A stretch of 64,000 nt of DNA from Branchiostoma floridae (taxonomy: Eukaryota > Chordata > Leptocardii > Amphioxiformes > Branchiostomatidae): contig NC_049991.1 of NCBI RefSeq assembly GCF_000003815.2, positions 16,600,776 to 16,664,775 of the forward strand, read 5' to 3'. The notes beneath the pieces are model-generated. The model did not search any database. It was not told the origin of the DNA and was given only the letters and a program-made list of their open reading frames with translations. Below, piece after piece: positions 1-13,000 of the stretch. Within the stretch, counting starts at the first letter, position 1; every line of letters begins with the position of its first letter. A program made the position numbers and the translations under genes.

Positions 1-677
1 ATTTTCTTGAATGGAAATATTGGTTTACTCTCGGGGCCACCACGGTTCGATACGTAAAAGGCCCAAACTTTTTTTTACATATGATGTATACAAAGGTTCA
101 AACTATAACTGTGCCAAAAATCAAGCAAATTGATTTGCCTGTAAATGACCTAATGGTCAATAAAAATGGTCAAAAAATTGATTTTTGTCAATTTTGGAAA
201 TTCACGAAAACACATCATTTTCAAACATCTGCTGCACCTCACTACAAAAACATTTTGAGCATCACTATATATCATTTTTTTCATTAGAATATGGGTAATA
301 ACATATCCGAGAATCAATAAAATATCAGTTAATTTGTGGGGGCTACAGGAGTCCAAAAGAGGCCTATTTCGGACGCGACCAAGGCCTTCCCTTGCTGAAA
401 ATCCGCCATTTTGAAAAATGGCCGTTGCCATGGCAACCGGTGACCGCAGATCTAAAACTTTGCCATTTTTGTAGGTTTGGACCAAGGCCCTACCACCACA
501 CAAAATTTAAGGAAAATCGATTTTTTGAGTTTGGCCACCCTATGCTTGGTTTTTACAGACAGAGCCTCTTAATTGTGCTGAAAACTGGTGCAATGGCTGA
601 GTTGGTAAACTGCTTGCCTTGCATTTGGTAGGTCGTGAGTTATTGACATCTGATTAAAAAAAATTACACAAACTCAC
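1..677. other. RNF213 intron (left edge), with interspersed repeat copies
   Basis: No coding exon recognised. Positions about 340-555 belong to a repeat whose inverted partner lies at about 5925-6135. Positions 588-650 resemble a decayed tRNA(Ala)-like sequence (GAGTTGGTA..CTGCTTGCCTTGCAT) without an intact B box. An A-rich tract follows at 655-665. Confidence 0.5.
340..555 (+). repeat. Interspersed repeat family A, copy 1
   Basis: The segment from ggctacaggagtccaaaaga to ggccaccctatgctt reappears reverse-complemented at about 5925-6135 with scattered substitutions and small gaps. The centre (ccattttgaaaaatggcc) can itself fold back. No coding potential; probably a short non-autonomous DNA element. 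Confidence 0.75.
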
Positions 678-3600
678 TTCTTCTTCCAGAGCAGGGTCGT
701 CTGTGTCCACCCCACTCATCTCAGAGCAGACCTGGAACACCAGGGTAGCGGCCGTGTCGGGATGGTAGCCAATAAAGGCATCTCCTACGGTGTACTTGTG
801 CCTGAAACATGTTAACAGTCTATTTAGGATGGGGAGACTTTAAGTTAGTAGTGATGAGGGAAAGTTACAAGGAACTACACGTAGGTTTATTGTATTGTTT
901 AGTTTCAGTGGATAAAGAGGGGGGTCCCATGACAGAAAGCACCAACACTCAAGCATTTATCAAACCCACATGATTATCCCCAGTGTTTGACCTTACCCTA
1001 GATCTTAGATCCTCCCACAACGCTGTTGCATTGGTCAACTCAGTGAGCGTACTTTCTCCATAGGGTGCGGTTTTGAGTATTTGAGCTACATGTATTTGAA
1101 TGCTTTCCATGTTGTTTGGGTGCAGCAAAATTGTCATTCTGGTCTTACATAGCTTTTTATTTATTGTCCAATACTTTGTTATGCCTTGAAACTGTTCACA
1201 AGTTATGCAATGAAAGCAAACTTACTGGACAGTTTCGTGAGGCGCCATCCTGCGTGTGGCAAAAGCCTCTGCCCACGTCTCCAGCCTGTGTGCGATGGCC
1301 TTCTGCTGGGGGGTGAGGACGGTGGAGATCGCCAGGAAGTGTTTCTCCAGGCGGTTGATCAGGGGGATGGGGAACCTCTCGTACACTATGTCCTTCTCTG
1401 CCACAACTACCAGCCTGGGAAATTAAGGATATTGTAAGCATGGTTCACAATGTTTATCCTTGGATATCTCCATGTAGTTAGGTAGGAAGAGAGTTCAAAG
1501 CACAGTTTTCTTGTCTGGCTTAATGGTGTTTTACAAGTCTCTTAAAAAAAGACTTTATAAAAGGTAAATAAAAATTGAAGATGTGAAAGATAAGGTATGA
1601 AACATGAAACTTAAAAGTTTACTGTCTAGTAGAATAATATCATAGGAAAATAAAAGATGGAAAATAAAACATAGAAGATAAAGGTACAAAATATTAAAGA
1701 AATAAAAATATAAACTTATCTTTATCTACAATGTAGTAGATCAAAGCATTCAAAAACATTATAACTTTATTTTCGATGATGAGGTAACGTGATTGTGATA
1801 GCAAAAAGTTTTACCTGAAGTTTTGATGGACTCTGCACTTGACCCTGTGTGTACCCAGGCCAAGATCCACATACCGCTGTCCTCCAAAGTACACATAGTA
1901 CTGCACAGAGGAAAACAGTTAAAGAACATAATATATACTTCTTAACACAGATAAAAACAACTTTGTTCTAATATCCTTCAATCTTTAACCTGTCAAGTTC
2001 AGGCCAAATGTAACAACATATCCAATACTTTTAAGGGTTGAATTAAGTTTACAGTGCTATCCTTCCATGTCACAACAAGTTCAACATTCTTATTTCAGAA
2101 CAAAAATTTTAGAATTAGTGCTGGGATTACAATAGCATGTCTGCTGTCTTACACAGGGCTTGATGCTGTACAATAAACAAACATTGAAACTGATCCAAAA
2201 TATTGGTTGTTAAATAAATAATGAAATATTTGTTAAATAACCAACCTACTGAATCCTACTTGTTACAATTAGTGAAAATCAATGCAAGCCTGTTCACCTG
2301 GTTCAGAGCATCGTACAGACTCTCGTACAAATTTTCCAGGTTTAGCAGCACCACTGTCCGCCCTGTCTCCATGCACACCTTGATACGGTTGATGTTTTGA
2401 CACACCTGACAAGGAAACATCATCAATCATAATTATCGTACAATAAAATCATAAGGTATCAACCTTTGTCCCTGCACCAAAAACATCCACTACATGACTA
2501 GTATCTATACTCATCTACGTTCTAACAACAATGCAAAAAAAGTCTATGATACATAGAAAATAATTTAAGATTGGCTTTCATAAGACACTCATTTGACCTG
2601 TCAAGCAAAATTTGATTTTGCCTTGTGTGACAAACATTTTTTCCCAAATTATTGACCAACACTGTGTTTGCTTTCTAATGTCATCATCAACAGCATAAGA
2701 TGTCTTTGGTTTAAATAAAATCAGATGACTTAAACTGCAGTTCACACAACTGTCAGTGGGCAGATCCTTTCCTCCATTCAAACCCCTGTGCTGTGCCCAT
2801 ACCTGTGTGTACTCCAGGTCCTTAGGAAAGCTGCTGCCGAAGATGATGACAGTGTCAGACATGGTTAGTAACTCCTGCTGCAGGATACCCAGCGCTGCGT
2901 AGTTCTGGGTCAGGACCATCAGGTAACGGCTCTCACTGAAAGAGCAGGGACAAAGGACAACACTTACAAGATGTAAAAAATTTGTGCATTGGACATCTAT
3001 TTGGACGCTTTTTTGGTGGCGGATATACATGTATGTGACCTGGTAGATACATCTAACAGAGGACCATCAAGTAACAGCTCTCTCTGGAACAACAGGGGAC
3101 AATGGACAACACTTAGAAGACATTAATAGCTTACAGGCTTAAAAAATGTGAACGACAACATCAACTACAACATTTAGGAGGTATGAAGCTAATGATAGCC
3201 TATAAAATCTAAACATACAACATTTTACAACAATGAATTGAACAATTGCAAGAATTATCCGGTAATGGCTCTCTGGGTAAACATCGTTTTAAAAATGTTT
3301 GACAAAGTCAAAGGAACAATCAGTTTTATACACAAATAAGAGCATGAATGTAGGAACAATACACTACAAGACAAATCAGCACCAGGGGCAGTGTTGGGTA
3401 TGGTTTTAATAGTAAGGAAGAGCATGAATGTAATAGGTACACAGGTACAAGAAAACAGGACAATTCAGCACCAAGGACAGTGTCAGGTGTGGTTACACTA
3501 GTGGGTGACAATTAGTATTCAAGGCTCCATGTGTCTAATTGAGTCCTACCCTTCACAGTGCATGCCGTGAACACTTGCTCTGATCAGGCCACTGGGGGTG

Positions 3601-6600
3601 CAGTCTGGATCATCAGCATGCTGCAGCAACAACAATCGTGTTTTCACCATTTCACCACCACAAAACTCCTCACCTCAAATAAGCAAAATCATTGTGAAAA
3701 GTGCAAGGTGCGAAGCTTGTGCTTTGTAATATTATACAAAACATAATTTACAAGTCTCCACTCTACTGTTTACATTTAGTTGACTCCAGTAGACAATTGC
3801 TTGCATGCAAAATCAAATGCCATATGATGTCATAAACTTGCAATAACACATAAGTTTGCATGAAAAACAAAGTCATACCTTTTCATCTGGGAGTGTCCCT
3901 ACAACTTGTCCAAACTTCTGCAGAAGATCCATGTCATCCCTGCCACCGTAGTTCCTAAGGACTGCGTGAACCACCTGAGCCTTGGTGGGGGGTCTCTCCG
4001 ACGTCTTACAGAAACCATACACCATCTTCACCAGGCTGTAAGATATGAACAATCTTCAGACTATGTCTTGGTAACACATAACCTCCATTAACTTTTATCC
4101 AGTAGATTAAATATATCCGACAGTTCGAAAAACAGACTGCGTGTTTGAGAGATCTCTAGTACAGGAGTGCACTACACTGGGAGACACTGCAATGGATAAC
4201 TCTTAAGATGCAGTTTTTCAGGGTGGTAGACACATGTATACATGAACATGATTGTTACCTGGCAGATAAATAGTAATAGAGTTTACTATATATTGGACAT
4301 CAACTAATCATTAACAACTTTTCTTGTATTCCTAAGGACAAGGAGAATGTAGCAAAAGTGTTAAGTAAAAAAATTTGGTACATTGTACAATGCATCTTGC
4401 AACAATTTCTGCAACCCATAGTTCACAAGTTCCTTCAGTTTCTGTTCATCATTCCTGGCCATGGCTTCTTCGAATCCCCATAAGTAAAATGGCTTGGGAA
4501 CAGATAGAAAAACTTTACCTGTAGAAGTCTCGAAGGCCAAAGAACTCCCTGTCCTGGCTGTTGTAGAGCTTCAGGTAGGCCTCAGACAGGTGAGGGAGGA
4601 GAGTCTTCATTCTGGCCAGGACATGGTGGTCATTCTCACAGATACCCCTGGGGAATAGGGGAACTATAGTCAATGTCAAGAAAATCCCTAATGGTTATTA
4701 AGAAGTGTGGAAATTATCCAAATATTTTGTAAGAGATGTTTTGCCCTTCTCAGCTGTAGAAAAAAACAATCCTATACATATGTTCTAAGTGTCTAAAAAC
4801 ATTTGCAATGGTTTATATAAGATTCCAAACACCGGAACTATGTCTAAAAGTATGTACCTGATGGGGTTGATAAAACCTTCAAAGATTTGGTAAGAGAAAT
4901 GCTCTTCCTAGAAGTGGGGAATACTAATGATTGTTCCCGTACAAATGTAAGGTCTCTAAAAATCTTTGACTATGGAAATAAAACTTTGACTAGAAGGTAA
5001 AAGGCACCTTCAAGAGCTTCAGCTTGCAAGAGATTCCAAAGACCTGATTCCTGCCTATAAATGCAGAGAAACTTGAAAAATCAGCTGCTGAAAAAGGAAA
5101 CTTACCTAGCACTCTTGGTCAGGTCTTCTTTCCTTGGTTTCCCCCTGGACACAAAGATGCCCCTGTTCATCTTAGCAGGATCCAGAGCCCAGTTGGAGAT
5201 CCCCACAAAGGCAACCTTCTTGTGGGACCTGGTCGGATCCTGGTCCTCTTCCTCCTCTGAACCATCATCATCTTCTTCATCCTCTTTCTCTTGGTCTTCC
5301 TCTTCATACCCATCCTCCAGCAACGGATGCAGGGTCTGTGTTACAATCGTTGAAAACACAATAGCATGTTAAAGCCATATTAATTCTATGCACTTTCATA
5401 TTGAACATTGGCCTGTCGTTCAAGAAAGTGCTAAGACATAACTGCTGATCTCTGACCTCCTGATCATGACCCGGGCTGCCATACTAACTTTAGTTGACGA
5501 TTTATTCTGATTGATAGTTGTGTATATGTTGTTACTTTGGTTTGTTGTTTCTTTTATTTCTTTATTTATGCTATTCAGTGTATGTTATTCTGTACAGGGA
5601 ATGCCTGGAAAGCAGTGCGGTAAGCACTGAATTTGTTCAACCTGTATAAAGAAAACAGAAATAAATAAATTAACATGTATTGAGAAGATATTGACCTTCA
5701 GGGGCATTTTGGGGGAGTCCTCTGCCAGTCCCACCTCGTCCAGCACAACCACAGACACAAAGCGGGACAGGTCCTTGTCCTTCTGGAACTTGCTGCACTG
5801 GCGGAAAGTTCCCACAATGCCTTCTGGTGTGGCAAGCGGGCTGCACTGGAAGGAAACCATCTGGGCCTGAAATGAACATAAAAAAGAACTGAAAAATCAC
5901 AGCTGACAAATTTTAAGATGATGCATGAAGCATAGGGTGGCCAAACTAAAACAAAATGATCTTCCTCAAATTGTGTGGTGATAGGGCCTTGGACCCAACT
6001 TACAAATATCTAAAAGTTTTAGGTCTGTAGTCACCGGTTGCCATTGCTGGCCATTTTTCAAAATGGAAGATTTTCATCAAGTGAAGGCCTTAATCTCGTT
6101 CAAAAAAAGACCATATTTGGACTCCTGTGTAACGCCCGCAAATCAGCAAGGGTAGCCATTCGTAATAGCCATAGGCCAGTTGGCCTGGGAAGCCCTGGCT
6201 TTGCACCCAGAGGAGCCAAACCAAGTTCCTACCTTCTGAAAATAATTTCATCAGGTTTGTACAACATATAGGATATTAGAGATCAAACCTCAGAGCTTCC
6301 AAGTGGAGTTCTGCCTCTCGCCACAACATGCAGCCAATGTAGGTGACTGACAGACATCGAAACGTCAACAGGCAAGAGGCATTCTGGTTGACAAAAAGAA
6401 ATCTCCACTTTCGAAGTTCCTACCTGTTTGAGTCCTTTAAACAACGATGAAGGCGCTGAGTCTCCCTGCATGGCATCTGCCACGATGGTTTTGGCCAGAG
6501 ACTTGGAGTTGCCAGCTGGCTACTAGCCTGACATGTTTTGAACAATGGCACTCTAACTTGTCATTATTTATAGAGGGCTGACCTTGGACATGATGATGAT

Positions 6601-7002
6601 GTACTGCACCACAAACTTCCTGAAGCTGGGCAGTGTGATAGTTCTTCTGTCCATGTCAAAACCTCAACTCCAATTGCCTTTGCCATTGTCAGCATTGCTA
6701 GCCCTTCATAATAGCCAAAGGCTAGTAGGGCACTCGAAGCTGTGTGTCCCAGACAGCCAAACATAGTTCCTACCTGTTTGAGTCCTTTAAACAACGATGA
6801 AGGCGCTGAGTCTCCCTGCATGGCATCTGCCACAATGGTTTTAGCCAGAGACTTGGAGCTGCCTGGCTTGCCCACCAGGAAGAGCGGGATCTGCAGCTCG
6901 ATGCACACCACCATCATGAACACGTTCTCCTTCAGCGCTGTGTTACAGGCGATGTTCGCTCCCAGCTGGTCCTTCAGCTCATCAAGGAACGCATCTTGGC
7001 AT
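678..7002 (-). CDS. RNF213: RNF213 exons 43-53: AAA4 module and start of AAA5/6 region
   Basis: Exons: 6774-7002, 5696-5866, 5106-5335, 4519-4647, 3879-4035, 3550-3620, 2803-2935, 2298-2405, 1815-1900, 1226-1414, 678-801. Exon 43 has FLVGKPGSSKSLAKTIV (P-loop 6849-6872), exon 44 SVVVLDEVGLAED (Walker B near 5740) and exon 45 FVGISNWALDPAKMNRGI, hallmark RNF213 AAA4 motifs. Exon 48 (71 nt) is easy to miss: it restores phase between exons 47 and 49 and allows exon 49 to use the normal CAG acceptor. Exon 50 has NLENLYESLYDALNQ and exon 52 FPIPLINRLEKHFL. The last exon ends EEE followed by GTGAGT, so the frame continues beyond the left edge. Confidence 0.9.
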
Positions 7003-10000
7003 CTTGAGGGGAGAAAAGGATCTTATCTGTCTGAAAATTACATGCTCGATGAATCTTGCATACCTTAGTTCGTCTAATACCATAATAGAAAAATGTTCGC
7101 GGTGGTTTTAAGTTAGCGGTGAAGTGGTCACCGCGAAAACCGTGAACATTAATCCACCGCGAACATTTCTGCATTTATGCAGTTCAGGTTCAAGCCTAGA
7201 AACACAAAATAAGGAGTCACCTTCTTACACATAGTTTTTCGAATACATTCACATTGCAGTCCATAAAACATATCAGACACTGATCCATCAATCAAGATAC
7301 CAGCTAGACGCTGGCTGAAGCAGCATTTGAAGCTTCTCATACCACATCAAAGTCCTATATCATTTGAGGGCTACTATACTTAAAAAAAAACCGGCGAAAG
7401 AACAGTCACAATCTGACTCTACAGTCTATTAGAGGGGTAAATAATAGCTGTGTTAGTGAAAAAAGTTTAAACTTTGTTCCAATACAAAAGGAAACTCACC
7501 ATAAATTTTCGACTCAAGACTTCGACCTTCGTCAGATGAATGAATCGCTGAACTAATCCGGAAGTCGTTGGATGACGTCAGGTAGCAGCGAATCATAAAT
7601 GTTGGGAAGCCACCATCACATTAGTTCAGCGAGTCATTCATCTGACGAAGGTCTTTGGCCGAAAATTTATGGTGAGTTTCTTTTTGTGTTGGAACAAAGT
7701 TTAAACTTTTTTCACTATGGAATTTACCAACACAGATGAGCTTTCATTCGGATAATAGCTGTGTTAGTGTTTCCAAAAGCTGGAACTGGATGGAGCAATC
7801 ATACTTCACCATACCTGTCTATCTCCTGTTCAACTGTCTGTGGTCCCTGGGGGAGCTGGCAGGGCTCTGTGAAGTGTTGTGCCACGTATCTCCTGTAGTG
7901 TTTCCGTGTCTCCAGGCGGGAGTGGTAGCACACACCGATGGCAAGGACAAGAGCTCTGGTGAAGTCAGATATGTGTGCCTGCGACAATATTGGGGTTATG
8001 TGGGTATTGTCAGTAAGATAGCCATGAAGAAAAAAGATTACTGATGTCCATTGTGGCTGTTAATTACTAACATGTACATTGTAGAAGGTCTTGAATTACC
8101 CCCTACAAGATAGTGCAAGTAAAATTAGAGATGTGAAGGTATTTCTGATGTCTACTGTCACAACTATTCTGCACTAGACCACGCCTGCAGCACTTGGGTA
8201 ACCTACTGCCATCAGTAAGCCACAAAATGGTTTGCATTTTACATTGCATTATCATTGAATACTGCAGATAAAAAGATCCAAAATTGTACCAATTAGGAAC
8301 ATTTTCAAAACTTGTTTTTTTCATGGGCTAAAGGCAAGGAAGAGAAAGTGGTGCAGGTAAAACTTGTCTGGTAGAGGTAGTGTGATATCATGTGCAGAAG
8401 TAAATGTAGAGGAATAATGAGAAGATCTTGCTAGATGATAATGAGAGCTGTACATACATTTGCCCTCGTGCTCCTGCCTGTATCTGGCATCAGCTCCCTC
8501 AGTTTACCAGACATTTGGTAGAACCAACAAAGGACAGTCAGTGTTCTCTCTGCATCACGTAGGCTCACAAAGCTGCACTCATCCTAGACACAACATTGGC
8601 TATAGTTAAAACCATATTTATTATGCAATTCAGTAATTCTTTTTTTTAATGCTCATAAAACTGAACAGCTTACTTCTCACTGCCGTACTGAGTCACATGA
8701 CTGTGATATGCTGAAGGTCATAGAAGCAGTGCCGCTGCTAGAACAGGACGGATATCTGGCTAATATAGATTGTACTGTAGCAATCTCCTTGATAGTAGTA
8801 GGGTGGACTGATTGACTGAGATAAATTGATATTGTACAGTTTTTTTTTAATGTGTATGTTTTACTTGGGGTATAGAGGGATTTGTTTCAACTGAATTGTA
8901 AGTTGGAAGTGCTGGGCTCATTTCTCAACGTACGCTGGTGTCAAACAGTCAAAAATTTGCAGATTCTTAAGGTTATTACCTTCTTGCTCCTCATGTATCT
9001 CTGGGATGCGGCCAGTACAGCGCTCACAACCTTTGTGGAATTTGCTGGAAGGCTGTGCTTTTTTACCTGGAAAATGAAACAGGGGGAAAAGAAATCATCA
9101 TCTATAAACAAACATGACTGCAGGAACTATTGCAATACGTAACTCAATTGAAGTATTTATAGGCATAACAATAGTTAGAGCTCTCTCAGGAATAAATCTT
9201 TTACGATGTCTGGAAGAATGAGTGCTATTTGCTAAAAAAACGTAGCAGTAACTTTTAGCAGTAATATCTAATTGTAAAGAGAAAACCAGGAATGTATTAC
9301 GAAAAAAAAAAACTTGACCTAACTAATACTAACGATAGTTAGGCTTTAAACAAATGGACCCCTCTACTACAGCTTCCGTTGAAGACACGTGACTGCAGCA
9401 ATGGATCATAGATGCCAGGTACCCTATATCGCCCCATCTCTGTTCAAAACTTGGGTAAGTGCCAACTATCTTGTTGTGTTGTTGACTAAGGTAAAGTCTT
9501 TTTTCCATTATCATTGTCATTTATCAACACAGATGAACGTTTGTGAGAAGAATCAGGCAAGCTTACACATCTGTTGACCATCTGCACAATGTACTTCTCC
9601 TCCACGTCACTGCTGAGCTGCCCGAAGTCCCAGACCAGAGGCAGCATGCTGGGCGGGAGGGGCTGCACACGGTACACCAGCTGGCGCAAAGGGATGTGAC
9701 CTAATGGATATATCAAGTATCGACTTTTACATCTACAAGAGCTTCATGACAGAGCTATAGAGTCTGAACTCTAAGGAGTCTGATACAGACTAGATCGCTG
9801 GACTGCTTCCGACACTCTTCAACCAAATGAATCTCTCCAGACCCTTTGTGAGTCCCTTCTTCATGGCACTCACCTACAAAGATGTACCCAGGATGGAATG
9901 GGTAGACCTGAACAGAGCTAGGAGTGGAGTAGATATGAACAGAAACATTACCTACTGAAATAGGGACAGGTGAACAAGTGTCATTGCGGTCACCCTACTA

Positions 10001-13000
10001 AAACTATGGGCATATGGGCATATTACACAGGACTGCATATTAGGCCTCAACATCTCCAACTGGGACCTGCTAGAAGCTAATGAGAAGGCTGTGGCCTGGC
10101 TGCAGTACTGGCACAGAACAATGTGATGATGATGATCTACGTATTTGTCAGATACAAACCAATCATAGGTAGATTTTCCTACAAGCATATGAACTACTCT
10201 AGAGATTAGCTGCATACAGTCCACACATACCAAACCTGTCCTTTGTCTCTGTAGCCTTGATATGGTAGCCTAGTCCTGCCTCCTCCAGCCTCCTGATCAT
10301 GTCATATGTGTGTCTGAGGAGAAAAATAAACAGTACTTTAACAATGAAAAATGAGTACTACATTACACATCAGGAACATTTCTCTTCTCATACACATTTC
10401 CTTTACACCAGGCCAAAGAAACTTTTCGGTTTATTACGGTAACACATTTTGTTGTGTCACAAGCTCATAAAATCATTTACAATACGTAGCCTCTGCTAAA
10501 AGACTGTTCTTTACCTTACAGTGATACTTCCCAACATGAACATTTATCAAACAATTCATAACGAAAGCAAGGTAAGATTTCTACACCCAAGCTACCTGCA
10601 TATATCGTATTCTTTTTGGTCTATGGTCCCCCCAAATTCAATCTTCAACAACTTTTAACTACAAAACTTACCTTCTGTAGGGATTAATGGCTGCAACGAT
10701 CTTCAAGCAGCCCTGTTGCCTGTTGAGCGGCTGCCCTGCTATCGTCCCGTCACACATGATCTCTTTAATCAGACCAATGGCTTCTGTGGTGTTTGCCTCG
10801 TCGAAGAACAGCACAGTGTCGATGTTGTGCCGGTCCCTGTTGAACCGGGCAGTCTGCTGAGCTTTCTCCACCTTACGTATGATGTCCTCTGCTTTCACAC
10901 CTCCATGGACCTGTTATATATAACAATTGGCTTTTTATTTTACTGGCCATTTCCATTTATCTGGGGGGTTACATATTACTTGACTGTGTAAATGTGTGTT
11001 TGACAGATCTCTTGTATACCACCCACCAAGTATGCATAGTACAGGAGTGAACTATCAGGAGTGAATTATCCTTGAAGATATTGTATTTGGAGATCTCTCT
11101 GGACACATCTTCATCAGTGATGTAACTAATTACTCTGGTGCCAGTTCACATGTGACCTTGCAGATAAATGTTTCAGTTTCAGTTTCAGTTCAGTTTATTT
11201 ATTTATCCAGGAAAATACATCGCCTATTGGCGTTTTTCAATACCTCCTGGGGGGCCGGGAGACCCCAACATAAAATAACACAAAATCACAACAACTGAAT
11301 CAAAATTGAAATCAAAGGTCAAACTTAAATAACCAAACGTCAGGTGTCAACTATTTACAATACAAATAACTCAGGATAACTTAATATAATGATTGAGCTT
11401 ATCCACAAGACCTTGGATCTACCATCATCAACTGTCAAGTTTATCTGATAGCAGTTTTCAAACAATCAACCAATCAATGAACCAACTAAATTAACCAACC
11501 AACCAAGGAGCCAACCAACCAATTCACCAATTAAGCAGTCAACCAATCAATCAATCAATCAACCAATCAAGCAGCCAACCAATTAACTAACCAAACATCC
11601 ATGCAATTTTACCAACCAACCAAGGGACTAAATCATTAAATCAATCTTTATTAGAATAAACAAAGATTGTTAGAGACAGCNNNNNNNNNNNNNNNNNNNN
11701 NNNNNNNNNNNNNNNNNNNNNNNNNNNNNNNNNNNNNNNNNNNNNNNNNNNNNNNNNNNNNNNNNNNNNNNNNNNNNNNNCTTAGCATCAAAACATAATA
11801 CAGAAATCAAACAAAAGGATCCACTGTGATATGACAGGAACTAAAGTTAAAATATATACAATCAGAATCCTTTAGTCCTGGTCATACAATCGTTTAAACT
11901 TGTGACAGTGTCCTCGCAGATCTTAATTGGGACGACAGGGAATTCCAGAGCACCGCCCCAAATGCTAGTACAAGAAGTCCATTAGAATAAAACTTTGACA
12001 CTGCAGAATATTCAATGTATATAAGATGAACAAAAGTGTGTATTTTGCTTGTAATGACCATTTGAATAAACGGTGGACAGAATTCATTCATAAAAATGTA
12101 TCCTAACTCTTCTAACTATAAGTATAGCTACTAAGTTGAACATTGTTCTGACAAACCTTCATGATGATCATGTTCTCAGGATGTTTCTTGCCCTTGACAT
12201 GGCCGGCCTGAAGGTCACACATGAACTTGATGAGCCTGGTTTTGCCACAGCCCGTCTCTCCCATAATGATGACTGGGATGTTGCACCTGTCAAAGGTCAA
12301 TAAAAGAGACCCATGGATTATAACTTACCACTAGAAATGACACATTCGAGTTTTCTTTACTACGATAATGATGCCTCTGTGCAAGTGGAAACTTAAAGGA
12401 ATCTTCTGCTGATAAATCAAGGAACTGCTGTTCTCTAACAATCTTTGTTTATTCTAATAAAGATTGATTTAATGATTTAGTCCCTTGGTTGGTTGGTAAA
12501 ATTGCATGGATGTTTGGTTAGTTAATTGGTTGGCTGCTTGATTGGTTGATTGATTGATTGATTGGTTGACTGCTTAATTGGTGAATTGGTTGGTTGGCTC
12601 CTTGGTTGGTTGGTTAATTTAGTTGGTTCATTGATTGGTTGATTGTTTGAAAACTGCTATCAGATAAACTTGACAGTTGATGATGGTAGATCCAAGGTCT
12701 TGTGGATAAGCTCAATCATATTTGACAAATAGGGTAGCAAAATTTTAACTTGCAAAATTTTAACTCGCAAACTTTCCACTGACCTGAATCTCATCTGGAT
12801 AGCCAGAATCTTCTTGACGTTGTCTGTTGTCAGTTCATAGGACGGGTCGGGATCATAGAACACATCATGAATGCCCATCACAAAGCACAACTTCTGGATC
12901 TTCTCAAACCTGCAACATAGATTTTATTACAAAAATGTCAAACATGAACTACACATACAGTCATTATAGTGACCACTTGGCTTTTGAGGCCACCTTTTGG

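Noticed and set aside
588-650. Functional tRNA-Ala gene
   Set aside because: Only the D-arm and anticodon-arm words are similar; B box and acceptor stem are missing.
2932-2935. Alternative acceptor giving exon 49 start at 2931
   Set aside because: It needs a TGAG acceptor and loses a conserved Glu; exon 48 with the CAG acceptor at 2936 fits phase and family better.
9873-9908. Small exon-like segment with good acceptor and donor between RNF213 exons 38 and 39
   Set aside because: It is 34 nt, so including it breaks the frame, while splicing exon 38 directly to exon 39 gives the expected FGHIPLRQLVYRV.
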